Made by a program: the position numbers and the translations under genes. 64,000 nt of DNA from Candidozyma auris (Eukaryota; Ascomycota; Pichiomycetes; Serinales; Metschnikowiaceae). Positions 27,399 through 37,283 of this stretch are shown one piece after another. The notes beneath the pieces are model-generated. The model was not told the origin of the DNA. It saw only the letters and a program-made list of their open reading frames with translations, and searched no databases. The stretch spans positions 1-64,000 of the forward strand of contig NC_072812.1 of NCBI RefSeq assembly GCF_003013715.1. Reading direction: 5' to 3'. Every line of letters begins with the position of its first letter. The first letter of the stretch is position 1.

Positions 27399-28678
27399 AG
27401 ACAGTAGCTTGGGGCAAAGGAAAAGGTGCTAAAGAGAAGATTCACTGTGGAAGAACATTTTCGCGAACGAGCAAAGGTGCGTATAGAAGCAACATAGATC
27501 AACCTGGTGAAACAATGAAAGGGGCTAAAGCTGAAAAACGCTGTTGATGAAAGAGCATTTATGATGTGGCAATGAACCTCTTTAGTCCAATCTCCTGCTG
27601 TGTGGTTGCCTTTTCTAATAAGAATAGGTTTCTTCATGAATGTGGAATGATCTCGAGTCTCATTTGTGGGGCACACTCACGGAAAGATCTCGTGATTTCC
27701 GGCAAGTTCATAGCCAAAAAATCTAAAATAGAATAGCGATGAGATCAGTGACTGAGAGCAAGGCTCCTTTTTAAGTTGACTATTTTGCCTTCTATGAGGA
27801 TGTTACCAGTGCTCATTCTAGTTTTGAGTATGGTGAATACTTTTTCACGAGTCAAACTGCTGCCTCACTGCTCGATGGATGAGTTTTTGGGTATTATAGA
27901 AGACTTGAAATACAATTGTATCATGCGTTACACTCCCATTCTCAGGGTCAGCAGTGTAACTAATATCCGACCTCATACTCCACATCCTCCAAGTTTCAAG
28001 TTAGGAATATTAATGATCTCCGGTTCGGCTCTGTAATTGGCCTGATGTATCTACAGCCTGTACCACTTCTATCTTGTACATGATAACAGACTAATGTCTG
28101 CTGGTGGTATATTGTGACATTTCCATCATCTCAGTATATGGATGTTCAAGTTGATTGTCATTAAAAGAACTCCCTTCCCGATACTACACTTAGCAAATCT
28201 AAGGGCAACGCTAACCGCCTCATTCGGCTAATCTTCATTCTTGGTAATTGTCTCTTCTGTTTTTCCAAAGTGTTATAGTTTTCAAACGCATTTGAGTCTA
28301 CGTTTCCGCCTTCCCTAACTAAGCATAAAGCACTTGTCTAAAAGGAGACTATTCACAAAGGGAACAAAACCTTGAGAAGGCCTTATCGATGCGGGATCAG
28401 TACGCTATACACTCTTCATCTACCATATTAAATCCTTATCATATCCCAATCGCCATTTTGCAGCCATTTCCTCATATGCAGCTCTGATGAAGGACGGAAT
28501 TGAGATTATCTTTAATGGCAAGTGCCCGCGATGGATCTCCAGGTAAAAGCCGATTGTCTGCAGTACGGTCAGTGCTATCGCCTACTGCCTAATCAGTGCA
28601 GCGCTAGAGTATATAAGGAGAACGTCTTCCTCATCTATTCTCCACATTTCAAGTTTTTTTTGTTCATTACACAATATC
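27399..28678. other. Intergenic, about 1.3 kb, divergent promoters of PER1 and the class II aldolase-like gene
   Basis: Contains an exact TTTTGCAGCCATTT motif at 28456-28469 and a TATATAAGG box (about 28608-28616) before the aldolase-like gene. Short ORFs (for example around 27776-28036, opened by TTG) are not supported. Confidence 0.5.
28456..28469 (-). promoter_or_regulatory. AAATGGCTGCAAAA motif upstream of the class II aldolase-like gene
   Basis: TTTTGCAGCCATTT on the plus strand, an exact reverse complement of AAATGGCTGCAAAA, 209 bp before the ATG at 28679 and about 140 bp before its TATA box. Confidence 0.45.
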
Positions 28679-29542
28679 ATGCCTCCATCACAAACAGAAG
28701 TAGTCACCGACACAACCTCCAAAGAGTACAAGATGGGCACAAGAGGCTCCCACAACATCGCCAAAGGATTGCCTCATCCATACCCAGTGCCTACATTTGC
28801 CAGGAAAGAAGATGAGAGAAAATGGGCAAAACAGCACATGGCAGCAGCCTTCCGTGTGTTTGCCCGGAAGGGTTTCACCGAGGGAACGGCTGGTCATATT
28901 TCCTTGAGAGACCCTGTGGACCCCACGACGTTCTGGTTGAACCCATTAGCTAAGCACTTTGCCTTGATCAAGGCTTCTGACTTGGTCCATGTTGATGAAG
29001 AAGGTAACGTGTTGCCAGACGGGCCACAGAGTGCCGTCAATGCTGCAGGTTTTGCGATTCATGCTGCCGTTCACAAGTATAGGCCTGACGTGAATGCAGC
29101 ATGCCACACTCACTCTGTGTATGGAAAGACGTACAGTGCCTTGGGCAGGCCCTTGGACATGATCAACCAGGACGTTTGTATGTTCTACAAGAGTCACGGG
29201 GTGTATACTGACTTTGGGGGTGTTGCTCTTGAGGAGCAAGAAGGTAAAGATATCGCCGATGCCTTGGGTGACGGTAAGGGAATCATTTTGCAGAACCACG
29301 GACTTCTCACTGTTGGCCAGACAGTGGATGAGGCCGCTTACTTGTTTTGTCTCATGGAGAGAAGTTGCCAGTGCCAGCTTATGGCCGAGGCGGCATTGAG
29401 ACCTGGCGAGAAGTTGAAGGTCATTGGCGACAAAGTGGCCGCCTACACCGAGCATATGACCGCTGACCCTGAGACGCTTTATACGGAATTCCAGCCCGAT
29501 TTTGAGATGGAGCTCAAGTACGATGGCGACTTTATGAGCTAA
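28679..29542 (+). CDS. Class II aldolase/adducin-family protein
   Basis: A 287-residue member of the class II aldolase/adducin head-domain family (fuculose-phosphate aldolase, ribulose-phosphate epimerase). Zinc-ligand histidines are visible in ACHTHSVYG and LQNHGLLTVG, with an upstream GTAGHISLRDP segment that contributes the substrate pocket, so it is likely enzymatically active. Proteins of this subgroup are common in filamentous fungi and Candida but have no settled substrate. A strong TATA box (GTATATAAGG) lies about 65 bp upstream and an AAATGGCTGCAAAA motif about 210 bp upstream, suggesting a regulated gene. It converges on the disrupted aspartyl protease gene with 115 bp between stops. 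Confidence 0.88.
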   Translation: MPPSQTEVVTDTTSKEYKMGTRGSHNIAKGLPHPYPVPTFARKEDERKWAKQHMAAAFRVFARKGFTEGTAGHISLRDPVDPTTFWLNPLAKHFALIKASDLVHVDEEGNVLPDGPQSAVNAAGFAIHAAVHKYRPDVNAACHTHSVYGKTYSALGRPLDMINQDVCMFYKSHGVYTDFGGVALEEQEGKDIADALGDGKGIILQNHGLLTVGQTVDEAAYLFCLMERSCQCQLMAEAALRPGEKLKVIGDKVAAYTEHMTADPETLYTEFQPDFEMELKYDGDFMS

Positions 29543-29657
29543 TTGAGCTACGATGCGGATGAAAGTTAAAGCATAATTTTGAGTACTTAAAGGAAGACTG
29601 AAGCTATTGACACTTCGTAGATGGCAAAATTTCTTAGGCGGTGCTTACCTGAAGCAT

Positions 29658-30869
29658 CTAGGCGGGAACGATGTGCGAGCTGGTCGAATACTTGGCTTGA
29701 GCAATCGAGATGGTGTGGTCAGTGAGGTCGTAGTAGACGTAGGCGCTTCTCAAGAAGACGTCACCGAAAATGTATGGGTCATAGTCGGTGGCCTGGGCAC
29801 CCAAAGAACACACTTTCTGGCCATTTTCACCAACATTAACAATGAGGTCACTGTATGGGATAGAGATGGTGTTCTCGCCCAAGTCGAACGAGATGGACTT
29901 GTCAGATGGCTGGTCGCAGTTAACAATGTAGAGACCTTGCTGGTAGCTGATAAGACCGAGCTCCTGAGCCACCGCTTCGGTAAGATCAGTGGGCCACAAG
30001 TTCCAAGAAGTACCCGAGTCCAAGATGTAGCTCTGGCCCAAAGAAATGGACTTGCCTCCAACAGTAGCGCTTTGGGCAGTGATACCCAACCCTTGGTCGG
30101 TGGAGACCTGGTATTTCTTCAAGTCGCCCTCGTACTTATCGGTATCGATACCGCCAAAGATGATGGAGCCTTTACCCTCCAGTTCAGAGCCCAAGAACAA
30201 GGAGTACGATGCCTTTGGCGTGACCCCAGACTTTTGCAAAGCCCATGGCAAGTTGTCGTAAGTAGGCTCGCCTTCGACAGCCTCCTGGCCTTTGTCGGCG
30301 ACACCCAAAATACCGGTACTGTCTGCGTTGGCCAGGCTGACCACAGCAAATTGAAAGTTGCTGACGAGTGTCAGGCCCAGGTTGAAGGAGAAGTCGTCAA
30401 GGTAGTAGCTGCCTTCAGCACCCGAGTTATCCAAGTACTGGATGGAGAAACTTTCACCGGTGGACTGGTCGTGAGATGATTGGCTTGGGTCAAAAGTGCC
30501 GCCTTCGGCACTGCTGACACCAGGGCCGTACACCCAGAGGTCGGAGGAGCCGGTGTCAAGGAGCACGGTGACCTTGTCGTGCTGAGAACCCAAGTACACG
30601 TCAAGAATGTACGAGATGTCTCTGTCGTTGGTGATGGTGGTTGACGTGGATCTCTTGGCGTGATTGGCTCCTCTGGCCGCACGGAGATTCTCGAAGTATC
30701 TCTGAGGGTGATAGAGGGTGGAGTTCTTGCTGGTGTCCTTCACGATGTCGAAGTCGAGCTTCAATGGCTATGCCCCTCTTTTGGCAACAGAAGCGTCGTC
30801 GTTTTGAGGAAGCACCAAGCCGCTCACGAGAGACATGGCGAGGGTGAAGATGGTCAAAAAGGGAAGCAT
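29658..30869 (-). pseudogene. Secreted aspartyl protease gene interrupted by an in-frame TAG at codon 34
   Basis: A paralogue of the protease at 5688-6872. From the ATG at 30867-30869 the frame encodes a signal peptide (MLPFLTIFTLAMSLVSGLVL) and a Lys-Arg pair, then meets TAG at 30768-30770 (codon 34). Directly after it, in the same frame, the rest of the protease runs without a stop to 29658: PLKLDFD, the KRST propeptide cleavage region, the catalytic DTGSSDLWV and DSGTSWNLW motifs, and the SIAQAKYSTSSHIVPA terminus. The paralogue reads APIKLDFD at this place, so only one codon is wrong. Either a recent nonsense mutation, a strain polymorphism, a sequencing error, or stop-codon readthrough. 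The downstream part alone would lack a signal peptide and an ATG near its start. Confidence 0.85.
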
Positions 30870-30983
30870 TGGTTCAATGTTAGAGGATGGTGGTGGAGAA
30901 CGAAAACTGGTTGCAAATGGCGCCCCTTAAGTATCTCGACGTACCTACCTTCAAACGTGCTAAATCCATGCTACCAACCACGT

Positions 30984-31009
30984 CCACGCGACCGCGTGGC
31001 TGCAGCCAC
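30984..31009. promoter_or_regulatory. Overlapping palindromes upstream of the interrupted protease gene
   Basis: CCACGCG-AC-CGCGTGG (30984-30999) overlaps the perfect palindrome GTGGCTGCAGCCAC (30996-31009), about 115 bp upstream of the ATG. Looks like a compound binding site; the factor is unknown. Confidence 0.4.
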
Positions 31010-31547
31010 ACCTGGCAGCTATTGTTTTGAAAATCCGGAAACAACCCAGCGAAAACCTTCTTCACCGTTCGTGCATATCTTGTACCAATCAAACGAGTGG
31101 CTCAATTGCGTTTCTACGTCATTGCGTAATGTACGCAATAACAACCCCGGTTTCCAACGAATCAAGTACAAAAAGGAATCTTATTATAGATACAAATGTG
31201 ATTATGATTTAAGCACAGTATTGCTTTGTTTATCGTATATTGTACTCAGTGGCAGATCACAAAAACTTCTTCGACCGTTGCCAAGACCGTTCACGCATAA
31301 TTTGACACCCGCGTGCGTCGGGTATACGAAAGGTACCTGAATGTCGCTCGGATCAAGTCGGCCTTTCATCTACGCGGCTTCCATGTGAAGCCACGTTTGC
31401 GCTTGAACGAACACTGATAAGACGAGCCATATGGGCTACGGCCCGTGGCTTCAGAGCAAGCCACATTATTACTGGAGGGCAGGGTTTTTTGATAATCGCA
31501 GTTATTCTAGCAAAGTCCAATTGCTGCTCACGATAAGTTTGGGTGCC

Positions 31548-31578
31548 ACGGCTTCACGGCTCAACGGCTTCACGGCTC
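31548..31578. repeat. 16 bp tandem duplication built on ACGGCTTCACGGCTC
   Basis: ACGGCTTCACGGCTC occurs at 31548-31562 and again at 31564-31578, each itself made of two ACGGCT half-units. It lies between the protease promoter and the 3' end of transporter B. Confidence 0.7.
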
Positions 31579-31590
31579 CGGTGCATGAGA

Positions 31591-31607
31591 GTGCCGTTTC
31601 ACGGCAC
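31591..31607. repeat. Perfect short hairpin GTGCCGT-TTC-ACGGCAC
   Basis: 7 bp stem, 3 base loop, 12 bp after the tandem duplication. Function unknown; no T-run follows it. Confidence 0.5.
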
Positions 31608-31773
31608 TGCTGCCCTGCTCAAGTGCTTAGGTTAAACGGTTTTCAACGGTCGGAACGAAACACTCAGGAACATCATTAATATCAATTATATTATCGTAAA
31701 CAAAAGCTAAATTAGGCTCATTATTAAAATCCCTTTTCTTTGTGGAAATCTTGATCTCCTTGCATCTCTCGGT

Positions 31774-33798
31774 TTATTTTTTCCCGACAAGCTTTTTGAG
31801 GAAATCAAGAATGTAGTCCTTGTCCTCAGTAAACAACATCCTGGATTTGCTACGCTCTGCAACCTTCTCGACACCTCCCTTCTCAAGCACAGACTCGTCG
31901 TCCAAGTTCTGGGCGTCGCTCAAGCGGTGGTCTCTCAAAAACATTATCCAAATAAGCATGGGCACACAAAGACAAAGACCCGTGATGGAAAGCTTTCTTT
32001 GAATGTCTGCATACGCCATACTAACGGCCCGTCTTCCGGGTGTGCCCCATGCATGTTTTTCGATGAACTTGTATGGAGATTGATAAGCAAGCTTTGCCAA
32101 AGATGGGTCGACGCCCAACTCCTCCATCTTATCGTAGATGACCTGATACATCTGCTGTGTCCAAATGGCACCAGAGACGGAGCTGCCAATAGCTGATCCA
32201 ATCTGATACGTAGCGGCAAAAATCGCAGTGACTGTGGCCATGTACTCGTGGTTAGTACAGGCCTGGACAGACACAGAGGCCACTCTTGTGAAGAAGATGG
32301 TAGCGAAACCTTCAATACAGTAAGCGATGGCAACACCATCACGGAAATACTTGGCACGGGTACCGTTGCTGTCTCCTCTGAAGTGGACAAATAGACCCAT
32401 AGCGATGAACATAACGGCGTCACCAAAAAGAATGAAACCTTTAGTTCTCCTCACACGAGACAACACAAAACCCAAAATGGGCATGGCAATACCCTCGACG
32501 AAAGAGTTCAAGAGACCCGTACGAGTAGCCACAGTTTTGGAAGCGTTCATACCAACAAGCAAAACTGGATAGGAGTAGTCGTTAGGCATAGATGTAATCA
32601 ATGTACTGAACACACCGACTAAGAACCCAGCCCAAATACCTCTGTCTCTCATGACTTTGAAAGGGAGCATTGGTGTCTTCGTAATTTTCTTCTCCCAAAT
32701 GACGAAAAGAGGAATACACACGACAAATCCAAGCACAATTGGGACAATCGTGGAAGCTCTTTCCCATTTGTGGCTGGTGCCACCAGCTAAGGTCAATGGC
32801 ACCAAAATAAGGCCGAAAACTAATGCGATTAAAATACAACCAATGAAATCAACCCTCCAAAACGTGTCAATCAACACCTGCTTTGTGCGAACGCCAAGGT
32901 ACTTGGTGTACCCAAGGTATCTCCCAGACGCCGTAGGACTTGCAAGAACCTCGTCATGGTATCTCTTGGCGTCGGCATGCTTGGCAATAAAAGCCTCTTT
33001 TTCATCGCTCTTGAGCTTCTTCCAAGCATCAGTTCTTCTGGCCTTCAAGTACAAGAAGAGATACATGGCCATGTATGGCACACACACCAATGGGGTGGTG
33101 AAAGCCCACATGGCAATACCGAAACTCCAGCTGCGGTTATCCAAAAGCGCGGTGTTCACCTCACCACTCGACCAGGTGGTGATGATAGTAGTCAAACTCA
33201 AGACACCAATGGCAGCAAGTCTCCATCTTAACGAAGAAGCATCTTGCAAATTGATCTGCCACAAAATTCTCATGCCAGCCACACCGAAACCGTACAACAC
33301 AACACCGGCTGCATATTTGTTGATGTCGGTGGCCTGGGATTGAATAATGAGACCGACGATTCTGAACACCATACCCACAAAAAACATCTCAATTCTTCCG
33401 AACGTGTCGGACATTCTTGCGTAGAAGGGCAACGACGCAGCAGCAACTACACTTCTAATCACACCAATGGTCGACATGAGCGAGTGCTGCTTGTAAGAGT
33501 CTGTAGCATAACTTGTAAACTGTCTCACCGCCGAACTCTCCATCAGAGCAATGTACATACAAATAAAGATGGTGAAGAACAAGAACGCCTTCTGCCACCC
33601 GTGCTCGATCTGGGCAAAGATGAGCTCAGACTTGCGTATACCAAACGACTTGGTCACCACTTCGGAGCTGGCTGTGGTGGCAGAGTCCTGAGACAAGGTT
33701 CTTTTGAGGTCGTGGGACTCCTCTGACTGCACCTTCTCGTAAGGAGACTCATTGGACTCAGCCGTAGACCTTTTCTCGATGTCCTTAGGTTGGGACAT
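31774..33798 (-). CDS. ARN/SIT1-like siderophore-iron transporter B (MFS)
   Basis: 674 residues, 14 predicted membrane segments, clearly paralogous to transporter A at 21302-23332: KSFGIRKSELIFAQ before helix 1, SYKQHSLMSTIGVIRSVVAA, YARMSDTFGRIEMF, CTNHEYMATVTAIFAATY, and the SGAIWTQQMYQVIYDKMEELGVDPSLA loop are shared in order. Role by family: proton-driven uptake of ferric siderophores. The ATG at 33798 (MSQPKDIEK) is the first; the longer upstream frame opens with GTG. Two GGCTGCAAA motifs (33936-33947 and 34319-34333) lie upstream, both different from anything seen in front of A, so the two copies may be regulated differently. A long non-coding region follows upstream. Confidence 0.9.
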   Translation of the reverse strand: MSQPKDIEKRSTAESNESPYEKVQSEESHDLKRTLSQDSATTASSEVVTKSFGIRKSELIFAQIEHGWQKAFLFFTIFICMYIALMESSAVRQFTSYATDSYKQHSLMSTIGVIRSVVAAASLPFYARMSDTFGRIEMFFVGMVFRIVGLIIQSQATDINKYAAGVVLYGFGVAGMRILWQINLQDASSLRWRLAAIGVLSLTTIITTWSSGEVNTALLDNRSWSFGIAMWAFTTPLVCVPYMAMYLFLYLKARRTDAWKKLKSDEKEAFIAKHADAKRYHDEVLASPTASGRYLGYTKYLGVRTKQVLIDTFWRVDFIGCILIALVFGLILVPLTLAGGTSHKWERASTIVPIVLGFVVCIPLFVIWEKKITKTPMLPFKVMRDRGIWAGFLVGVFSTLITSMPNDYSYPVLLVGMNASKTVATRTGLLNSFVEGIAMPILGFVLSRVRRTKGFILFGDAVMFIAMGLFVHFRGDSNGTRAKYFRDGVAIAYCIEGFATIFFTRVASVSVQACTNHEYMATVTAIFAATYQIGSAIGSSVSGAIWTQQMYQVIYDKMEELGVDPSLAKLAYQSPYKFIEKHAWGTPGRRAVSMAYADIQRKLSITGLCLCVPMLIWIMFLRDHRLSDAQNLDDESVLEKGGVEKVAERSKSRMLFTEDKDYILDFLKKLVGKK

Positions 33799-33935
33799 TT
33801 TGCTTTGATGAATTGCCAGAGATGAAGTGAATAGATAAAAAAAGGAAGGAAGAGGAGAGCTTGTGGAAATTGGTCTTCTTTTATAGACTTTGCCTCTACA
33901 AAAGCTCTTCACTTGTTCGTAAATCCATTATGCGG

Positions 33936-33947
33936 GTGGCTGCAAAA
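33936..33947 (+). promoter_or_regulatory. GGCTGCAAAA motif, transporter B promoter
   Basis: GTGGCTGCAAAA, about 138 bp upstream of the ATG at 33798. Confidence 0.4.
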
Positions 33948-34318
33948 GGGCCCGACTCTTCACAGGCAGTCCTGCATTTGAGGGTCTGGGTGTACCCCGT
34001 CAAAGGTGTCAATCTCCTTGACAGCTTTGACAGAATGTTCCAAAATTTGACATTTTCTGTCCAGACAAGATCTTCAAAATGCACAGTATGTTCTATGATA
34101 TTTTGGTGCATGGAGCAACACCCGTGGATGCTCCATTGCCTTATCTGATCCCATCAGTTCCTTCTGTATATGAAGAGATGCCCATAGCCATCGCGCGCCA
34201 AGAAATCCTCTTTGGGCGACGCTGAGTAGAAGCCGAGCTCTGAAGTCGTTTTCTCATTGGCTCGCTTTGGCTTGTCCTCAGTTCCGAAGAACTGTGTATG
34301 CGACGTTACGGAAGTGAG

Positions 34319-34333
34319 AAATGGCTGCAAAAT
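34319..34333 (+). promoter_or_regulatory. AAATGGCTGCAAAAT motif, transporter B upstream region
   Basis: Full match to AAATGGCTGCAAAA, about 520 bp upstream of transporter B. The embedded ATG opens a 75-codon frame with no recognisable features; I read it as a motif, not a start codon. Confidence 0.4.
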
Positions 34334-35706
34334 GGAAGACTCTCCACGTAATGGAACTTTTCAGGCCAAAATGTTATTTTCTGATTGGCTCATCGAAAGC
34401 GGCCGTTGAAAGAGTTGCACCTTCTCGCTTGAGCGAGGCTTCAGCCTTCAAAATTGACACATTTTCTGCGAAACGGAGAAACGGAGTGAACAGGTACGGC
34501 TGGTATAGTATAGCTCACGCAATTGTAAGTGCCCTAAATCTGTTGTGATACAAAGGGAGAAAACATGTGTTTTCGGAATGAAGCAAACAAGTTCTGAAAC
34601 TTTTTGAATGGCCTTATTTCTAGCCAGTAGTCATTTAACGGCCTCTTGCTTGCGTTTGATTAATATCACCCACTTTTTAATACTCGCGCTAAGATCTAGT
34701 CCAGCTGCTAATTTAAGAATGGCAATATTGGTCGGCACCGACTAGAAATTTTTACAACGATTATTCATAGCCAGAAAGAGCAAGAAGTTCGGAAGTTTCG
34801 GGGGTGATGACGACTTCAAACAGAGTATTCAGTATCTTGGAATTTTTACTAATATGGCTGAGTGCATGTCAAAATTGTTTTGCTTCCTCTAATGGCATGA
34901 ACTCATTGGCTGGGACGAAAGTATAGTTCAACCTTCCAACTCAAATGCTTCACATTATTTCATCGAATTCTGTGTTTGAGTGGCTCTCTCGGATGTGATT
35001 ATATGAACCATGCATGGATCTTGTTGCGCTCTAGTCCACCCCTTGTTCGACATGAAAGCTCACACTCAGCCATGATACTAATGCTTCCGACGTTGTCGAT
35101 GTCCTTTAGATTTGCTCGCTGGGTGAACCTGATGTTGTGGTGGTGCGTCCCTTTATCACATTGATGCTGCCTAACAATTCATCATTTCTTAATCTTGTTT
35201 TCTTGTGCTTACTTCACAGAAGCATTCTTGGACTTCTTTCATAGATAAATTATCATTTGCTTGTAAGTGTCATACGCCAGTGGAATCCTTTGCTCCCTAC
35301 GCACTATTCTAGCAAGCTCACTTAAAAAAATGAGGGGTATTTGCAATTATATCTTGATCAATGGTTGTTGTGACCTTTTATTTGCTGTGATATTCATATG
35401 AGCAGCTTTTTAATTCTTTTATTTTCTTCTTAAGTCATTCGTATCTGAAAGGAGTGCCGAGAGTACCTAGTATGCGCAGTGAGAAATCCATCAAATCTAG
35501 CTCTCTCACCACCGCAGCCTCATTTGATATGAAATGGATTGAATAACTCATCTTATTCTATTTGAAGTTGTCTACCTCCCTCTCAGGGGCAAAGTCGGTT
35601 ATGTTGATTTTTCATGCCACTTTCAAATTTTGTAAATTCTAGGGCTTATCGAGTGCGAAATGTAAATCTGTTGTGATGATGTGAGTCTTATTAGAAGCAA
35701 AGTTAA

Positions 35707-35734
35707 GAATTCAATTCGGTGAATTCAATTCGGC
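35707..35734. repeat. 14 bp tandem duplication GAATTCAATTCGG(T/C)
   Basis: Two adjacent copies differing only in the last base, in otherwise unremarkable AT-rich DNA. Confidence 0.65.
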
Positions 35735-36067
35735 GAGCAAGACAGTTTAGATTTCAAATTTACGATCAAACTTAATACTACGTGGCTCACTCTCTAGTAT
35801 GACGGTCAGTGAAATGAGGTGAACAGATAGCCTCGACTTTAGTATCTTGCTGTACCTTGGGATACCTTGCGGTTGCAAATTCTTGCTAAGAGACAGAAGC
35901 CTCAGATAATCTACATTTTGTGATAAAGTTTGAAGGTACCGAAGGCAGCACAGATGTTTATTCGAATAAAATGAAGCCTAAGAAGAAAAGAAAAGGTGTA
36001 GAATTTCAGCATCCAATGAGGGTCAACGCTTAGGGAGTCTTGTTCAGAACACGAATCGTCCGAAAGA

Positions 36068-36526
36068 TTAGATGAACATAGCAGCAACACCAGCGAAGCC
36101 AGCAACACCAGCAGCAACACCAAGGTTACCAGCAGCACCCTCGTATGAGGAGACTTCAGCGGAAGAAGTCTCAGCAGCGGCAGAGTATGAGGATTTATCC
36201 CCAGAAGACACAGCAGCAGAGGAGGTCTGAGCGGCTGAGGAGTCCTGAGCGGCAGCAGCGGGGGAGGAAGCCTCACCCGTGGAGGCAGCCTCAGCGGAGG
36301 CAGTGGAGTAGTAACCAGTGGACCAGATGGTCTTCTCATAGGTGTGAGTCCCCTTGGTACCGGTAATGAGCTTGTAGGTGATGTAACCTCCTTCTGGGGT
36401 GGACATGTCCTCGGCGTCCTTGATAGTCTCGACATAGGTGTCATCGCCGTTGGTGACGGTGATCAATCTAGCGGCAGAAACCATAGAGGCAGCCATAGAG
36501 GCGAGGATAACGGAAGAAAACTGCAT
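36068..36526 (-). CDS. Small Ser/Ala-rich GPI-anchored cell-wall protein
   Basis: 152 residues with the three parts of a GPI-anchored wall protein: a signal peptide (about 1-18), a Ser/Ala/Thr-rich stalk (about 70-130) suited to O-mannosylation, and a C-terminal hydrophobic tail (GVAAGVAGFAGVAAMFI) preceded by small residues (likely omega site in the SYEGAAGN segment). Between signal and stalk a short conserved-looking domain (TVTNGDDTYVETIKDAEDMSTPEGGYITYKLITG) has alternating hydrophobic and polar residues. A TATATAA box lies about 75 bp upstream. No named orthologue is recognised. The Per1 protein encoded nearby would remodel its anchor. Confidence 0.85.
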   Translation of the reverse strand: MQFSSVILASMAASMVSAARLITVTNGDDTYVETIKDAEDMSTPEGGYITYKLITGTKGTHTYEKTIWSTGYYSTASAEAASTGEASSPAAAAQDSSAAQTSSAAVSSGDKSSYSAAAETSSAEVSSYEGAAGNLGVAAGVAGFAGVAAMFI

Positions 36527-36751
36527 TTGTTTGGAGAAATTAAGCGAGAGAGTGGTGATGAAAAATTAAAGGAATAGTTGAAAGTGGAGGAGAAGCAGAG
36601 TGATTATATAGTGAGAGATGGAACTGAATGGCCGCACATCGGGCGAATTGATGAAATAGATAAAACCAGAGGATTGGCTATATCTGTTTCACGACGCTAG
36701 CTTGTACTCTTCGAGTGGTCGGATAGCGATCCGAGGGCCCTTCCGACAGCC

Positions 36752-36771
36752 AAAAAAAAAAAAAAAAAAAA
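36752..36771. repeat. Poly(dA) tract of 20
   Basis: Uninterrupted A20, about 225 bp upstream of the GPI protein ATG; such tracts exclude nucleosomes in yeast promoters. Confidence 0.8.
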
Positions 36772-37227
36772 TTAAAAAGAGGTGATGTTTTCGCCTGCAA
36801 GAATAATCGCCATGCGTTCGCCATGCGAGTGTAGACGACACGAGGGACTCATTTGCAGGGACATGAACCCAAAAACAGTAAAAAACGCCTATAAAAGCCT
36901 TAGATCAGTGGATATAGTTCAGCTCTGCCATCTTTGCCTCATTCTTAGTTTGACAGGATCCAGACAATAGGAAAAACTCGATCCGTCGCCTCGCGCATTT
37001 CCGAGACGTGCCAAGCTTTATAGGTTCTGCTATCCAACAAAATAATTGCTTCCGAAAAATGCAAGCTTCCTGCTTTGGGTATCCAGTTGCAAAGTTCGGC
37101 TGCACTATTTGGTGAGTCTTGAAGTGACGCCTACAGCAAGCAATTAAACCTGTCTCAATCAAGAAACCCATATGCCAAATGGGAATGAGTAGTAGGAGGA
37201 CGCGGTTTGAGGTGAACTTCGCAGCGA

Positions 37228-37283
37228 GCGAGAGAGATAGTAAGATAGAGAGAGAGAGAAAAAGAGAGAGAGAGAGAGAGAGG
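37228..37283. repeat. GA-rich microsatellite
   Basis: Imperfect (GA)n with GATA and GAAAAA interruptions, between the ferric reductase 3' end and the GPI protein promoter. Likely length-variable between strains. Confidence 0.8.

Larger units (their letters stand above)
30870..31773. other. Intergenic, about 0.9 kb, protease promoter and transporter B 3' region
   Basis: Besides the palindromes at 30984-31009 it has scattered copies of GTGGCTTC/GAAGCCAC (near 31388 and 31443), a 16 bp tandem duplication at 31548-31579 and a hairpin at 31591-31607. No gene is recognised. Confidence 0.5.
33799..36067. other. Long gene-poor region, about 2.3 kb
   Basis: The longest stretch without a supported gene. 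It holds the two GGCTGCAAA motifs above and a 14 bp tandem duplication GAATTCAATTCGGY at 35707-35734. The rest is AT-rich, with only short ORFs. No tRNA promoter boxes, LTR or decayed coding sequence was recognised. It could be a long regulated promoter, a non-coding RNA locus, or decayed subtelomeric DNA. Confidence 0.45.

Noticed and set aside
30768..30860. Spliced intron removing the TAG from the second protease gene
   Set aside because: A GTGAGC donor and the TAG itself as acceptor would be possible by letter, but there is no yeast donor consensus or branch point and splicing would delete much of the signal peptide.
34319..34548. 75-codon ORF starting in the AAATGGCTGCAAAA motif
   Set aside because: The ATG is part of a recurrent motif found in both orientations in other intergenic regions, and the peptide has no recognisable features.
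36720..36733. Additional member of the CGGA-N5-TCCG element set
   Set aside because: The spacing is one base longer (CGGA-N6-TCCG) and the gene behind it is an unrelated GPI protein; kept as a separate observation.
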